This document shows, in pieces, positions 43,591 to 51,788 of a DNA stretch of 64,000 nt (positions are counted from its first letter, which is position 1; every line of letters begins with the position of its first letter). Both the position numbers and the translations under genes were made by a program. Under the pieces are notes generated by a model that ran no database searches, was not told the origin of the DNA, and saw only the letters and a list, made by a program, of their open reading frames with translations. Origin of the DNA: Arthrobacter sp. B3I9 (GTDB lineage: Bacteria > Actinomycetota > Actinomycetes > Actinomycetales > Micrococcaceae); contig NZ_JAUSYO010000001.1 of assembly GCF_030816935.1 (NCBI RefSeq), forward strand, positions 2,542,001 through 2,606,000, given 5' to 3'.

Positions 43591-43740
43591 GAGGCCAATG
43601 CTACGTGCAGCTGCCCGCATGGCGGCTGTAGAACGCAGCGCCGCGGCGCGGCAGAATGGACGGCGTGGGCCGGGGCGCTACGTTGGGAAAATTCCTCAAG
43701 GCCCCTCAGCCAGGAGAATCCCTCAAACAGGAGAACCATT

Positions 43741-44589
43741 GTGGCGACGATTGCAGTACTCGGTGCTGGCGCGCTCGGAGCGGCCATGGCCGCCCGCTTA
43801 GGCGAGGCAGGCTGTGACGTTCAATTGTGGAACCGGACGCCGGCACGGGGTGAAGAGGCGGCCGGGCAGGCGGACCGGGTTGTCGCGGCAGGCACGGTCC
43901 CGGCAGCCGTCGCCGACGCGGACGTTGTGTTGACCGTGCTCCGTGACGGACCGGCGGTGGCCGGCGTCGCCGAGGAGATGTTGCCCGCCATGCGTCCGGA
44001 CGCCGTGTGGGTTCAGGTCAGCACGGTCGGGCCCGTCCACGCACGTACGCTCCGCGACCTCGCCGCCGGGCAGGGCATTGCATATCTTGACGCTCCGGTA
44101 TCGGGGAGTACCGCTCAAGTCCAACAAGGCTCGCTGGTTTGGCTTATTGCCGGCCCGGAAGCAGCAGTGGACGCTGCCCGCCCCGTGCTGGAGATACTGG
44201 GCACGGAAATCCAGGTCGTCGGCACCGGGGCGGAGGCAAGTTCCCTGAAGCTGGCCATCAACACCTGGCTGGCCGCCTCGGCAGTCGCGGCGGCCGACGT
44301 CCTGGCAGTGTGTGACGCACTGGACGTCCCGCACGAGACGTTGGTCCGCACGCTCAAGGCCACACCCCTGGCCATGCCTTTTGCGTTCGCCAAGATGGAC
44401 CTCATGGAGAAGCGGGATTACCCGGTGGGGTTCGCCGTCGACCTGGCGCTCAAAGACGTGGACCTGACGTTGGAGAACGTGGAACCCGGGCTGCCCTTCG
44501 TCGAAGCGGTGCGCGACCGCCTGAAGTCCACGGTGGAGGCCGGTCACGGCCGCGAAGACGTTGCCGCGGTGTATGAGACGGGGCGCTAG
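43741..44589 (+). CDS. 3-hydroxyisobutyrate-dehydrogenase-type NAD(P) oxidoreductase
   Basis: A 282-aa beta-hydroxyacid dehydrogenase superfamily member. The Rossmann motif GAGALGAAMAARLGEAG is at the N-terminus with WNRTPARG as the NADP-type second strand. The substrate motif DAPVSGSTAQVQQGSLVWLIAG is at about residue 118, and the catalytic Lys lies in SSLKLAINTW. The GTG at 43741 has CAGGAG upstream; a long open frame extends far upstream but runs antisense over real genes. It diverges from the sigma-factor gene. Substrate is not evident; the family covers 3-hydroxyisobutyrate, glyoxylate/succinic semialdehyde and imine reduction. Confidence 0.88.
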   Translation: MATIAVLGAGALGAAMAARLGEAGCDVQLWNRTPARGEEAAGQADRVVAAGTVPAAVADADVVLTVLRDGPAVAGVAEEMLPAMRPDAVWVQVSTVGPVHARTLRDLAAGQGIAYLDAPVSGSTAQVQQGSLVWLIAGPEAAVDAARPVLEILGTEIQVVGTGAEASSLKLAINTWLAASAVAAADVLAVCDALDVPHETLVRTLKATPLAMPFAFAKMDLMEKRDYPVGFAVDLALKDVDLTLENVEPGLPFVEAVRDRLKSTVEAGHGREDVAAVYETGR

Positions 44590-44674
44590 CCGAGCTTTGC
44601 GCCAGCCTGCCAGGCGGCCGGCAGGATCAAGAGAGGCCGTTGGCGGGAAACCCGATCATTGCTAGCGTGGCGGC

Positions 44675-45919
44675 ATGAGCCCATCGAAGACTCCCCCGGA
44701 GATCCTCAACGTAGCCGGCAACGAGGTTCGCATCTCCAGTCCGGACAAGGTGGTGTTCCCCGAGCCCGGGCTCACCAAGCTGGACCTGGTGCGCTACTAC
44801 CTCGCCGTCGCGGACGGTGCGCTACGGGGCGCCGGCGGACGGCCCATGGTGCTCAAGCGCTTTCCGAAGGGCATCGGCGCCGAGCCCTTCTTTCAGAAGC
44901 GCGTGCCCGAAAACCACCCCGACTTCATCTCTACGACGACGCTGCGCTACGCGTCAGGGACATCGGCCGAAGAGGCCGTGATCCACGATGCTGCCGGCTT
45001 GGCGTGGGTCGTGAACCTCGGATGCCTGGACCTCAACCCGCACCCCGTGCGCGCCGAAGACCTCGACCACCCGGATGAGCTCCGGGTCGACCTTGACCCG
45101 ATGCCCGGCGTCGACTGGTCCCAGATTGTCGACGTCGCCTACGTCGCGCGGGAGGTGCTCGACGACGTCGGGCTGGTGGGGTGGCCGAAGACGAGCGGTT
45201 CCCGGGGACTACACATTTTGGTGCGCATCGCGCCGCGGTGGTCGTACCGCGACGTGCGGCTCGCCGCCGAGACCCTTGCCCGCGAGGTCGAAAACCGCGC
45301 TCCAGGCCTCGCCACCGCACGGTGGTGGAAGGAGGAGCGGGGCGAGAGCGTCTTCGTTGATTTCAACCAGAACGCCAAGGACCGCACCGTGGCGTCGGCG
45401 TATTCCATCCGGCCCCTGCCCGACGCCCGCGTGTCGACGCCGCTCACGTGGGACGAGGTCGCTTCCGCCCGGCCCGACCAGTTCACGGTGCTGACGGTGC
45501 CCGAGCGGTTCGCAGACCTCGGCGACCCCCACGCCGGGATCGACGACGCCGTCGGCTCCCTCGACGGGCTCCTTGCCCTGGCTGCCGAGCTCGGCCCCGC
45601 CGAAAAGCCGCCGCGCGGCGGCGACGGCTCGGGCCGCCGGCAGTCGGTGATGCCCCTGATCGAGGTAGCACGTACCAAGACCAAGCCGGAGGCGCTCGCG
45701 GCGCTCGACGAATGGAAGAGCCTGCATGCGGACCTCCTCCCGGCCCTGCATCCCGCCGACATACTTGTGGACGGGATGCGCGGATCGAGTTCGCTCTGGT
45801 ACCGGGTGCGCGTGAACCTCCAGCATGTCCCCGAAAATGAGCGTCCGCAACAGCAGGCGCTCATCGCCGACTACGACCCCTGGGCGGGCAAGGAATGGCC
45901 GGGGCGCCCCGGATCATGA
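44675..45919 (+). CDS. LigD-type polymerase (primase) domain protein, NHEJ
   Basis: A 414-aa stand-alone LigD polymerase domain of the archaeo-eukaryotic primase superfamily. It shows GNEVRISSPDKVVFPEPGLTK, VVNLGCLDLNPHPVR, the catalytic RVDLDPMPG with two Asp, TSGSRGLHILV and FVDFNQNAKDRTVASAYS. These enzymes add nucleotides at double-strand breaks with Ku and an ATP-dependent ligase. No ligase or Ku gene is nearby, so it acts in trans or has a separate role. The C-terminal about 90 residues (KPEALAALDEWKSLHADLLPALHPADIL) are an added helical segment. Start ATG 44675; no strong ribosome site. Confidence 0.88.
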   Translation: MSPSKTPPEILNVAGNEVRISSPDKVVFPEPGLTKLDLVRYYLAVADGALRGAGGRPMVLKRFPKGIGAEPFFQKRVPENHPDFISTTTLRYASGTSAEEAVIHDAAGLAWVVNLGCLDLNPHPVRAEDLDHPDELRVDLDPMPGVDWSQIVDVAYVAREVLDDVGLVGWPKTSGSRGLHILVRIAPRWSYRDVRLAAETLAREVENRAPGLATARWWKEERGESVFVDFNQNAKDRTVASAYSIRPLPDARVSTPLTWDEVASARPDQFTVLTVPERFADLGDPHAGIDDAVGSLDGLLALAAELGPAEKPPRGGDGSGRRQSVMPLIEVARTKTKPEALAALDEWKSLHADLLPALHPADILVDGMRGSSSLWYRVRVNLQHVPENERPQQQALIADYDPWAGKEWPGRPGS

Positions 45920-45991
45920 AACCGCCGGTTGCTCTGTTCCTGGGTTCGCGAGGGTTTCATCCGATTCTGTTGGGTCTGCTGCCATAACCTG

Positions 45992-46666
45992 TCACCGTCG
46001 CCCCACCGGAAGCACTGTCCGCTTGTAGGTGGTGTTCGCGACCGCGGCGAGGGAGCAGTACCAAGCGACAAGCGCTGTCACGATGCCGAGCCAGCCGCCC
46101 AGGGCGGTCAGCCCCGCTGCCCCGGAGAAGGCGCCGAGGAACAGCGCGATGAAGGTCAGGGTCAGGAAGACGAAAACGGTAAAGACGCCCATGCTGACGC
46201 GCCACGCGGAGACGGTCATGTAGGCAGTGAAGATCGCCCAGGCGAGAAGGTAAAGGCCGATGCCCTTGCCGGCGTCCGCAGCCGGAAGGCTGCCCGCGCT
46301 GAACTGGCTCAAGAACCAGAAGGACAGCCAGAATGCCCCGTACGAGCAGAAGGCCGTCGCGCCGAAGACGTTGCGGTTGGCGAATTCCCAGATTCCGGCG
46401 GCGAACTGCGCGAGCCCGCCGTAGAACAGCGCAAGTCCCAGGACTACCGGTTCGACCGCCTTGGGGATGAGGCCGGCATTGATCACGCTGAGGACAAACG
46501 TGGTCAACGCGAAAGCGCCCAGGCCTAAAGCAGCCGGATCAGCAAAGGGCGGGCTCACACCTGCCTGCGAAGACACAACAGCCCCTTGGGCCGGCAAAGG
46601 ATTTTCAGTCCTGCGACCACTTTCCGCCGGGAAAGTCCCCGCCGGAGAGCTTGATTCGACACTCAT
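45992..46666 (-). CDS. satP: Acetate uptake transporter (GPR1/FUN34/YaaH, SatP family)
   Basis: A 224-aa, six-helix acetate/succinate channel-type transporter. The family motif is present as DPAALGLGAFALTTFVLS (NPAxLGL with Asn replaced by Asp), followed by GGLAQFAAGIWEFANRNVFGATAFCSYGAFWLSF. The first about 40 residues are a Ser/Pro-rich cytoplasmic tail. Such transporters import acetate or succinate, which would suit the glyoxylate enzymes at 56 kb, but they are not linked here. It is convergent with the LigD gene. The Asn-to-Asp change at the motif start is worth noting but is seen by eye only. Confidence 0.88.
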   Translation of the reverse strand: MSVESSSPAGTFPAESGRRTENPLPAQGAVVSSQAGVSPPFADPAALGLGAFALTTFVLSVINAGLIPKAVEPVVLGLALFYGGLAQFAAGIWEFANRNVFGATAFCSYGAFWLSFWFLSQFSAGSLPAADAGKGIGLYLLAWAIFTAYMTVSAWRVSMGVFTVFVFLTLTFIALFLGAFSGAAGLTALGGWLGIVTALVAWYCSLAAVANTTYKRTVLPVGRR

Positions 46667-46814
46667 GGTACGGCTCCTTGGTCAGCACCAGCACCATCGC
46701 TGGTTGCTTATACCAGCCTATACCTGAATGCGCAAGCCACAGCTGATGCGGGCCGTGGTTCAGGTCTTGCCCCCGACAGCTCGCACGCTGGAGACTGTGC
46801 CACGCACGTGACGG

Positions 46815-46840
46815 ATAACGGCGCAGTAACGCGGTAACGC
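46815..46840 (+). promoter_or_regulatory. TAACG direct repeat, site 6 (three copies)
   Basis: TAACG at 46816, 46827 and 46835: the first two are 11 bp apart and the third 8 bp further. It ends 38 bp before the ATG at 46878. TATCCT at 46855-46860 is a possible -10 box. Confidence 0.6.
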
Positions 46841-46877
46841 TTCACTTGTGTTTCTATCCTCAGCAAGGGAGACGGCA

Positions 46878-47252
46878 ATGCCAGACTCAACCTTCAGTGC
46901 GGTAGCGCGGAAAATGCTTGGAGCCATTCGTCTTACTTTCGGCACGCTCGCCCTCACGATGCCGCACGTGCTGGTGGGCAGGTTCTCCGACCAGGGCCAG
47001 AACGCAACAGCGGCAAAGTACGCCTTCCGGATGTTCGGCATCAGAACCGTCATCATCGGTTTGGATTTGCTGCTGCTGAAAGGTGCTGAATTGGAGCGTG
47101 CGGCCAACATTGCCCCAATAATCCACGGGAGTGACACTGTAGCCGCCTTCCTGGCGGCACGTTACGGAAAGCTCCCCAAGCGGGCAGGTGTCACGCTGGT
47201 CACCATTTCGGCCTTCAATACCGTGTTGTCCCTCATCGGCCGCAAGCGCTGA
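46878..47252 (+). CDS. Small membrane-associated protein of unknown function
   Basis: A 124-aa protein with moderately hydrophobic helices (ARKMLGAIRLTFGTLALTMPHVLVG, FGIRTVIIGLDLLLLKGAELERA, TLVTISAFNTVLSLIGRKR). This pattern resembles the small membrane proteins that accompany peroxidase operons in actinobacteria, but I cannot name the family. AAGGGAG precedes the ATG at 46878. It is first in an operon with the 47330 protein, the DyP peroxidase and the catalase-like protein, directly behind TAACG site 6. It could anchor that redox complex to the membrane. Confidence 0.68.
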   Translation: MPDSTFSAVARKMLGAIRLTFGTLALTMPHVLVGRFSDQGQNATAAKYAFRMFGIRTVIIGLDLLLLKGAELERAANIAPIIHGSDTVAAFLAARYGKLPKRAGVTLVTISAFNTVLSLIGRKR

Positions 47253-47329
47253 GCCGCACGCATCGGCGCAGCACTCTTGGTGCCGAGACGCGGGCCTTTA
47301 CAGATTTACCGGCAGGAAGAGCATCGCTT

Positions 47330-49060
47330 ATGGCACACGCATCCAGCACAGCGCAGGAATTTCTGCGCATCCCGGACTCGGAGCTTGATGACCTCTTTCG
47401 CAGGTCCCCTGCGGGGCGCATACCCGTCGGTGACGGTGAGGGAACATTCATCATCGCGCCGGCGTCCCCGGTTGCGGCGGCCGCAGCCTCGCTGGCCCGC
47501 CGGGTCGCCTGGCAGGGCAAGATTTTCGACTCCGGGACCGGGACTCTCCGCAACAAGGTGGGGCCGCTGGGCACGCCCGCCATCGCGGCGAAGGTCTACT
47601 ACGGACCGAGCCGGTTCGATGCCAACGAAGCGATCATCCTCGACTACAGCGGTACTTCCCGTGTGGCCCGGTGGATCCGCGACGAGATCCGGGAGGTAGC
47701 GCCGGGGGTGTTCCTGGGGATGGTCTACTGGAGCAACCACCGGATCCTCAAGTTCGCTTTGGATTTCACGCACGCGAAGGGTGACGGGCCAACGCCTTAC
47801 CAGAGTGCGGTGACGGTCCGGGCGCCGTTGCGTCCGGGTACCTCGGCCGAAGCCCTGCAGGAGTTGGCTCGCCTGCAGTCCGCCGCACCCCCGATAACCG
47901 GCATTTTCGACGCCCTGCAGAACGTGCATTTCGCCCGGGTTTTAGTCATTCCGGACGGCGAGGATCTAAGCGGTCGGCCTATCCCGGCGAGCCTGGTTTA
48001 TGCCGCAGACGTCGATGGACCGGCCCGTCGACACCTGCACGACCTTGGCACCGCCGGCGCAGAGTTCACAGATTCGGTCTTCCGCCACTGCGAGGGGTTT
48101 CCGCAAGCTCCCGCTGCGGGTGCCCGGCTGGCCTGGCTGCGCCGCCACCAGGTGCGCACGGGCGCCTACTACGTCAATACTGTCGGGAGGGGCGTGCAGC
48201 AGGTCCGGGGCGAAGCCCATCTCCATGAGGCTTTGGAGGACATCCTTGACCAGCGCCGGAACGAGCTGGGAGTCCTGCCCCCGGCGCAAATTCACCGGAT
48301 CCTTCGGGACGAGATCCGGAGCCGGACCGACCTCGCTTTTGCCCTCAGCAGGGCCCGGTCTTTGCCGCTGCTCCGCCGGTACAGCGAGAAGGCCCGGCTC
48401 GCGGCCGTTCTCCTGCTGCTGATAGCGTTCAGCCCCGTCCTCGTTATCGCGGTTGTGGGCGGGCTGCTGGCCATCAGGTGGCGGGAGATACGCGACTGGG
48501 TGGCCACCGAGCGGCCGGATCCTGCGGCCGTCCGGATCCTCCGGGCCCAGGAGGACAGTCCCACAGCCAACCCGTTCGCTGCCTTCGGCGTGATCAAGGC
48601 CGGCCGCCTGCGGCAGGCCAGCACGATCGTTGCTGTGTGGTCGCTCGACGCAGCTGCCCGCCACGTGTTCAACAGGGGGTCGCTGGCGGGCGTGACGAGC
48701 ATCCACTTCGCCCGTTGGGTTTTCCTGGACGAGCACCGGCGGATGGCGTTCCTCAGTATCTACGACGGCAGCCTGGAGAGTTACATGGATGACTTCATCG
48801 ACAAGGTCGCCTGGGGCCTGAATGCGGTTTTCAGCAACGGCCAGGGCTACCCGCGCACCCGTTTCCTGCTGCTTGACGGGGCACGGAACGAGCAGGCTTT
48901 CAAGAACTACCTGCGCCGGCATCAGCTGACGGTCCCGCTGAGATACTCCGCGTACCCGCAACTTACCGCGGTCAATATCGAAAACAATGCCCGGATCAGG
49001 CAGGGACTGACCCGCGAGCTCGACGACAAGGAGGCACAGCTGTGGCTGGCCCGCCTCTGA
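47330..49060 (+). CDS. Protein with the peroxidase-associated N-terminal domain and one membrane helix
   Basis: A 576-aa protein. Residues 8-150 are clearly homologous to the first 150 residues of the haem peroxidase at 26754: shared LDDLFRRSP, LRN..GPLGTPAI.AKVY, AIILDYS, IRDEIRE and PGVFLG.VYW; more than half of positions match by eye. Residues about 160-350 are unassigned and basic, a membrane helix lies at about 357-380 (LAAVLLLLIAFSPVLVIAVVGG), and the last 150 residues (HFARWVFLDEHRRMAFLSIYDGSLESYMDDFIDKVAWGLNAVFSNG) are another unassigned domain. The stop overlaps the DyP start by 19 bp, so the two are coupled. It may present or deliver DyP and catalase-like partners to the membrane. 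No function known to me. Confidence 0.75.
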   Translation: MAHASSTAQEFLRIPDSELDDLFRRSPAGRIPVGDGEGTFIIAPASPVAAAAASLARRVAWQGKIFDSGTGTLRNKVGPLGTPAIAAKVYYGPSRFDANEAIILDYSGTSRVARWIRDEIREVAPGVFLGMVYWSNHRILKFALDFTHAKGDGPTPYQSAVTVRAPLRPGTSAEALQELARLQSAAPPITGIFDALQNVHFARVLVIPDGEDLSGRPIPASLVYAADVDGPARRHLHDLGTAGAEFTDSVFRHCEGFPQAPAAGARLAWLRRHQVRTGAYYVNTVGRGVQQVRGEAHLHEALEDILDQRRNELGVLPPAQIHRILRDEIRSRTDLAFALSRARSLPLLRRYSEKARLAAVLLLLIAFSPVLVIAVVGGLLAIRWREIRDWVATERPDPAAVRILRAQEDSPTANPFAAFGVIKAGRLRQASTIVAVWSLDAAARHVFNRGSLAGVTSIHFARWVFLDEHRRMAFLSIYDGSLESYMDDFIDKVAWGLNAVFSNGQGYPRTRFLLLDGARNEQAFKNYLRRHQLTVPLRYSAYPQLTAVNIENNARIRQGLTRELDDKEAQLWLARL

Positions 49061-50463
49061 ACCCCTCACCCTCACCGGACCTGTCCGACCTCCAAGGCTT
49101 GCTGCGGTCGGGCTATACTTCACTGCCCCATGCCAGGTTTTGCCTCTACACTGCGGCCGGCCGCAGCTCCGGGCGTGCCTTTCTCGCCGCCCTGCACCCG
49201 ATAGTCACCTCCGCAGCGGAGCGCGAGGTCAAGGTGGTGACCCAGGTGGCAATGACGGCGTCCTGCCTGAAGCAGCTGTCGGTATCGGACGACGTCATCG
49301 CGCAGTTCCCGCTGGAGTTCCTCGAAGGCATGGCCACGGCCGAGCGAAGCGTCTTTCTGGGGGACGTCGGCGACCAGGACCCCGCCAATTGGGCCTGGGG
49401 CGGACCCGGCAACCCCAGGGTCGACCTGCTGGTGATGACATATGCGCCTTCCGCAGACCGGCTGGAGGCCGCCTGCACCCAGGTCGATGCCCTCGCGGAA
49501 ACCCACCAGCTGTCGATGGCCGGGGTGCTGACCACAAGCCCCTGGTCGACCGAGGAACCGTTCGGGTTCCGTGACGGAATTTCGCAGCCCAGGCTGGACG
49601 AATTCGCCTCCACGGCGCGCCGGGCGCAGGAGGGCCTCTTCTCCGCGCCCCGGCCGGTGGCCATCGGCGAGTTCGTGCTCGGGTATCCGAATGAATATGG
49701 CCATCTGACGGAGCGCCCGATGGTGCTGCGGGCCTCGGATCCGGACCGGCTTCTGCCGGACGACCCCTCGGGGTCCGGCGAAGCTGACCTTGGCCGTAAC
49801 GGAACCTACCTCGTGCTCCGGACCCTCCGCCAGAGCGTCGACGAATTCTGGGCATACGCCAGGCAGGCGTCGGGCGGGGACCCGGTGGCGGCGACCGCCC
49901 TGGCCGCAAAGATGGTGGGACGGTGGCCAAGCGGGGCACCGCTGGCCCTGGCTTCCGACCAGGACAGACCGGAACTGGCACAGAGTAATGACTTTGGTTA
50001 CCACGCCCATGACCGGCTTGGCCTATCCTGTCCCATTGGCGCCCACATACGGCGGGCAAACCCGCGTGACGCCTTGGATCCGCGCCCGGGCTCTGCGGAG
50101 TCCCTGGCAGTCACCGACCGGCACCGCCTGCTCCGGCGTGGCCGCAACTACGGGCCCGTGAAAGACGGCGGCGCACCGGGGAATGAACGCGGGCTGCAGT
50201 TCATCGCCCTGGTAGCCAACCTGTCCCGACAGTTCGAGTTTGTGCAGCACACGTGGCTCGACAGCACCAAATTTGACGGGCTGTACGAGGACGTTGATCC
50301 GGTCACCGGAACCCGGGGCCCGGGAGCGTCGACTTTCACGGTTCCCGGGACGCCGTTCCGCAACCGCTACCTCGACGTCCCCTCGTTCGTCACCACCAGG
50401 GGCGGGGCGTACTTCTTCCTCCCCGGCATCCGCGCCCTGAACTATCTCGCGAACGGTCCATGA
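49042..50463 (+). CDS. DyP-type haem peroxidase
   Basis: A 473-aa dye-decolourising peroxidase. The distal motif is GFRDGIS (residues 175-181, catalytic Asp178), the proximal haem ligand is His335 in CPIGAHIRRANPRD, and RRGRNYGPVKDG and FIALVANLSRQFEFVQHTWL complete the ferredoxin-like haem pocket. There is no Tat signal or encapsulin-targeting tail: it starts MAGPPLNPSPSPDLSD and ends RALNYLANGP, so it is cytoplasmic or carried by its neighbour. The GTG at 49042 lies inside the end of the previous gene. It is co-transcribed with a catalase-like protein 1 bp downstream. It probably oxidises an organic substrate with H2O2. Confidence 0.92.
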   Translation: MAGPPLNPSPSPDLSDLQGLLRSGYTSLPHARFCLYTAAGRSSGRAFLAALHPIVTSAAEREVKVVTQVAMTASCLKQLSVSDDVIAQFPLEFLEGMATAERSVFLGDVGDQDPANWAWGGPGNPRVDLLVMTYAPSADRLEAACTQVDALAETHQLSMAGVLTTSPWSTEEPFGFRDGISQPRLDEFASTARRAQEGLFSAPRPVAIGEFVLGYPNEYGHLTERPMVLRASDPDRLLPDDPSGSGEADLGRNGTYLVLRTLRQSVDEFWAYARQASGGDPVAATALAAKMVGRWPSGAPLALASDQDRPELAQSNDFGYHAHDRLGLSCPIGAHIRRANPRDALDPRPGSAESLAVTDRHRLLRRGRNYGPVKDGGAPGNERGLQFIALVANLSRQFEFVQHTWLDSTKFDGLYEDVDPVTGTRGPGASTFTVPGTPFRNRYLDVPSFVTTRGGAYFFLPGIRALNYLANGP

Positions 50464-50464
50464 C

Positions 50465-51655
50465 ATGAACACTGGCCGGGCACTCAATGACATGCTGACC
50501 AGGGTGCTGTGGCTGGGGCGCCGCATTGATCCCCTGCTCCGGCCGGCCATCGACAAGCTCGTACGGCCGCCGCTGCAGGGCGCGGCGCAGTGGGTCGTCC
50601 GGCACCGCCTGCCGGATCCCGGCCCGGGCCTGGCACGGGAACGGCGGATAGCCGGCGAAGAGCAGATCGTGGGCGAGATCATCGCCACCATGGAAAAGTT
50701 TCTCCGCCGGGAGTACGGCCCGGGCCAGGCGCAGCGGGCCGGCAACACGAAGACCTACGGGGTGGTGCGCGGCGAGTTCGAGGTCCCGGACAGCATCCCG
50801 GAAGACCTGCGCCACGGCCTCTTCGCCCGGCCCGGGACCTATCGGGCCTGGGTCCGGCTGGCCGGGCCGGGCCCCCTGGCCCCAGCCGACCTCCACGACA
50901 ACGCCATTATGAGCATCGGCGTCAAGGTGACGGGAGTTCCAGGCACAAAGCTCATTGAGGACGAAAAGAATACGCAGGACTTCCTGGGCATCAGTGCCCC
51001 CACCTTCACCACGCCGGATGTTCGCGAGAACCTGCAGCTGCAGCAGGAGGTGTGGAACCGGACGCCCCTGCTCTACTTCATCAGGCCCGGAAGATCACAT
51101 TGGGCCGATCTGATCATGCAGGGCCTCTACGCCAAGACAGCCGCAAGCCCGTTGCAGGCCACCTACTACAGCTGCGTCCCCTACCTGCTTGGCGCCGGCC
51201 AGGCGGTGCAGTTCCGCTTCGTCGTCAGGCCCTTTCCGTTCCGGCGTGTGCCGTTGCGGCCGGGCCCGGACTACCTCCGCGAGGCCCTCGCAACCACGCT
51301 CGCCGAACGCGACGTCATCTTTGACATGCTGGTGCAGGTCCAGACTGACCCGCGCCGGATGCCCATCGAGCATGCCGGCGTCGTTTGGCCCGAGCGGCTC
51401 TCCCCGCCCGTCCCAGTGGCGGTACTGCGCCTGCCACGGCAGCATTTCGATTCCCCCGCCCAGCGTGCCTTCGCGGACAACCTCTCCTTCAACCCCTGGC
51501 ACGCCCTTCTAGAGCATCGGCCGCTCGGGAACCAGAACCGCGCCCGTCTGGCCATTTACACCATTTTGTCGCGGGTACGCCAGCAGATGAACGCTGCACC
51601 TCCCATCGAACCCACCGGCTCGGAGGAGTTTCCGGCTAAAGCATCGGCACGATGA
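50465..51655 (+). CDS. Catalase-like haem protein
   Basis: A 396-aa member of the catalase superfamily's short, divergent group (allene-oxide-synthase/catalase-like). RLAIY near the C-terminus matches the Arg-x3-Tyr proximal ligand, giving Tyr365. RGEFEVPDSIPEDLRHGLFARPGTYRAWVRL and MSIGVKVTGVPG follow the catalase barrel. At the expected distal His site the protein reads GNTKTYGVV, so Asn94 appears to replace His; catalase activity is therefore doubtful and a hydroperoxide rearrangement or other role is possible. An N-terminal helical stretch of about 60 residues precedes the barrel. No signal peptide. It starts directly after the DyP gene and is followed by a strong terminator at 51707-51760. 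Confidence 0.82.
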   Translation: MNTGRALNDMLTRVLWLGRRIDPLLRPAIDKLVRPPLQGAAQWVVRHRLPDPGPGLARERRIAGEEQIVGEIIATMEKFLRREYGPGQAQRAGNTKTYGVVRGEFEVPDSIPEDLRHGLFARPGTYRAWVRLAGPGPLAPADLHDNAIMSIGVKVTGVPGTKLIEDEKNTQDFLGISAPTFTTPDVRENLQLQQEVWNRTPLLYFIRPGRSHWADLIMQGLYAKTAASPLQATYYSCVPYLLGAGQAVQFRFVVRPFPFRRVPLRPGPDYLREALATTLAERDVIFDMLVQVQTDPRRMPIEHAGVVWPERLSPPVPVAVLRLPRQHFDSPAQRAFADNLSFNPWHALLEHRPLGNQNRARLAIYTILSRVRQQMNAAPPIEPTGSEEFPAKASAR

Positions 51656-51706
51656 CCCTGCAGTTCCCCGTCATCAGCGTTTTCCGACATTAGGCCGGGC
51701 ACCAGT

Positions 51707-51760
51707 CGAGACATAGAGAGACACCCCAGTTCAAAGACCGGGGTGTCTCTCTTTGTCTCG
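51707..51760. terminator. Strong bidirectional terminator between convergent genes
   Basis: A 13-bp perfect stem (51715-51727 with 51740-51752) is extended by CGAGAC/GTCTCG at 51707-51712 and 51755-51760. It separates the catalase-like gene (plus) from the polysaccharide deacetylase (minus). Confidence 0.88.
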
Positions 51761-51788
51761 ACCCGCGAGCTTCGAATCCTTGCCAGGT

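Noticed and set aside
42145..44589. An 814-codon open frame on the plus strand
   Set aside because: Its first 1.6 kb runs antisense over the DHFR-family and sigma-factor genes; only the part from 43741 encodes a recognisable enzyme with a ribosome site.
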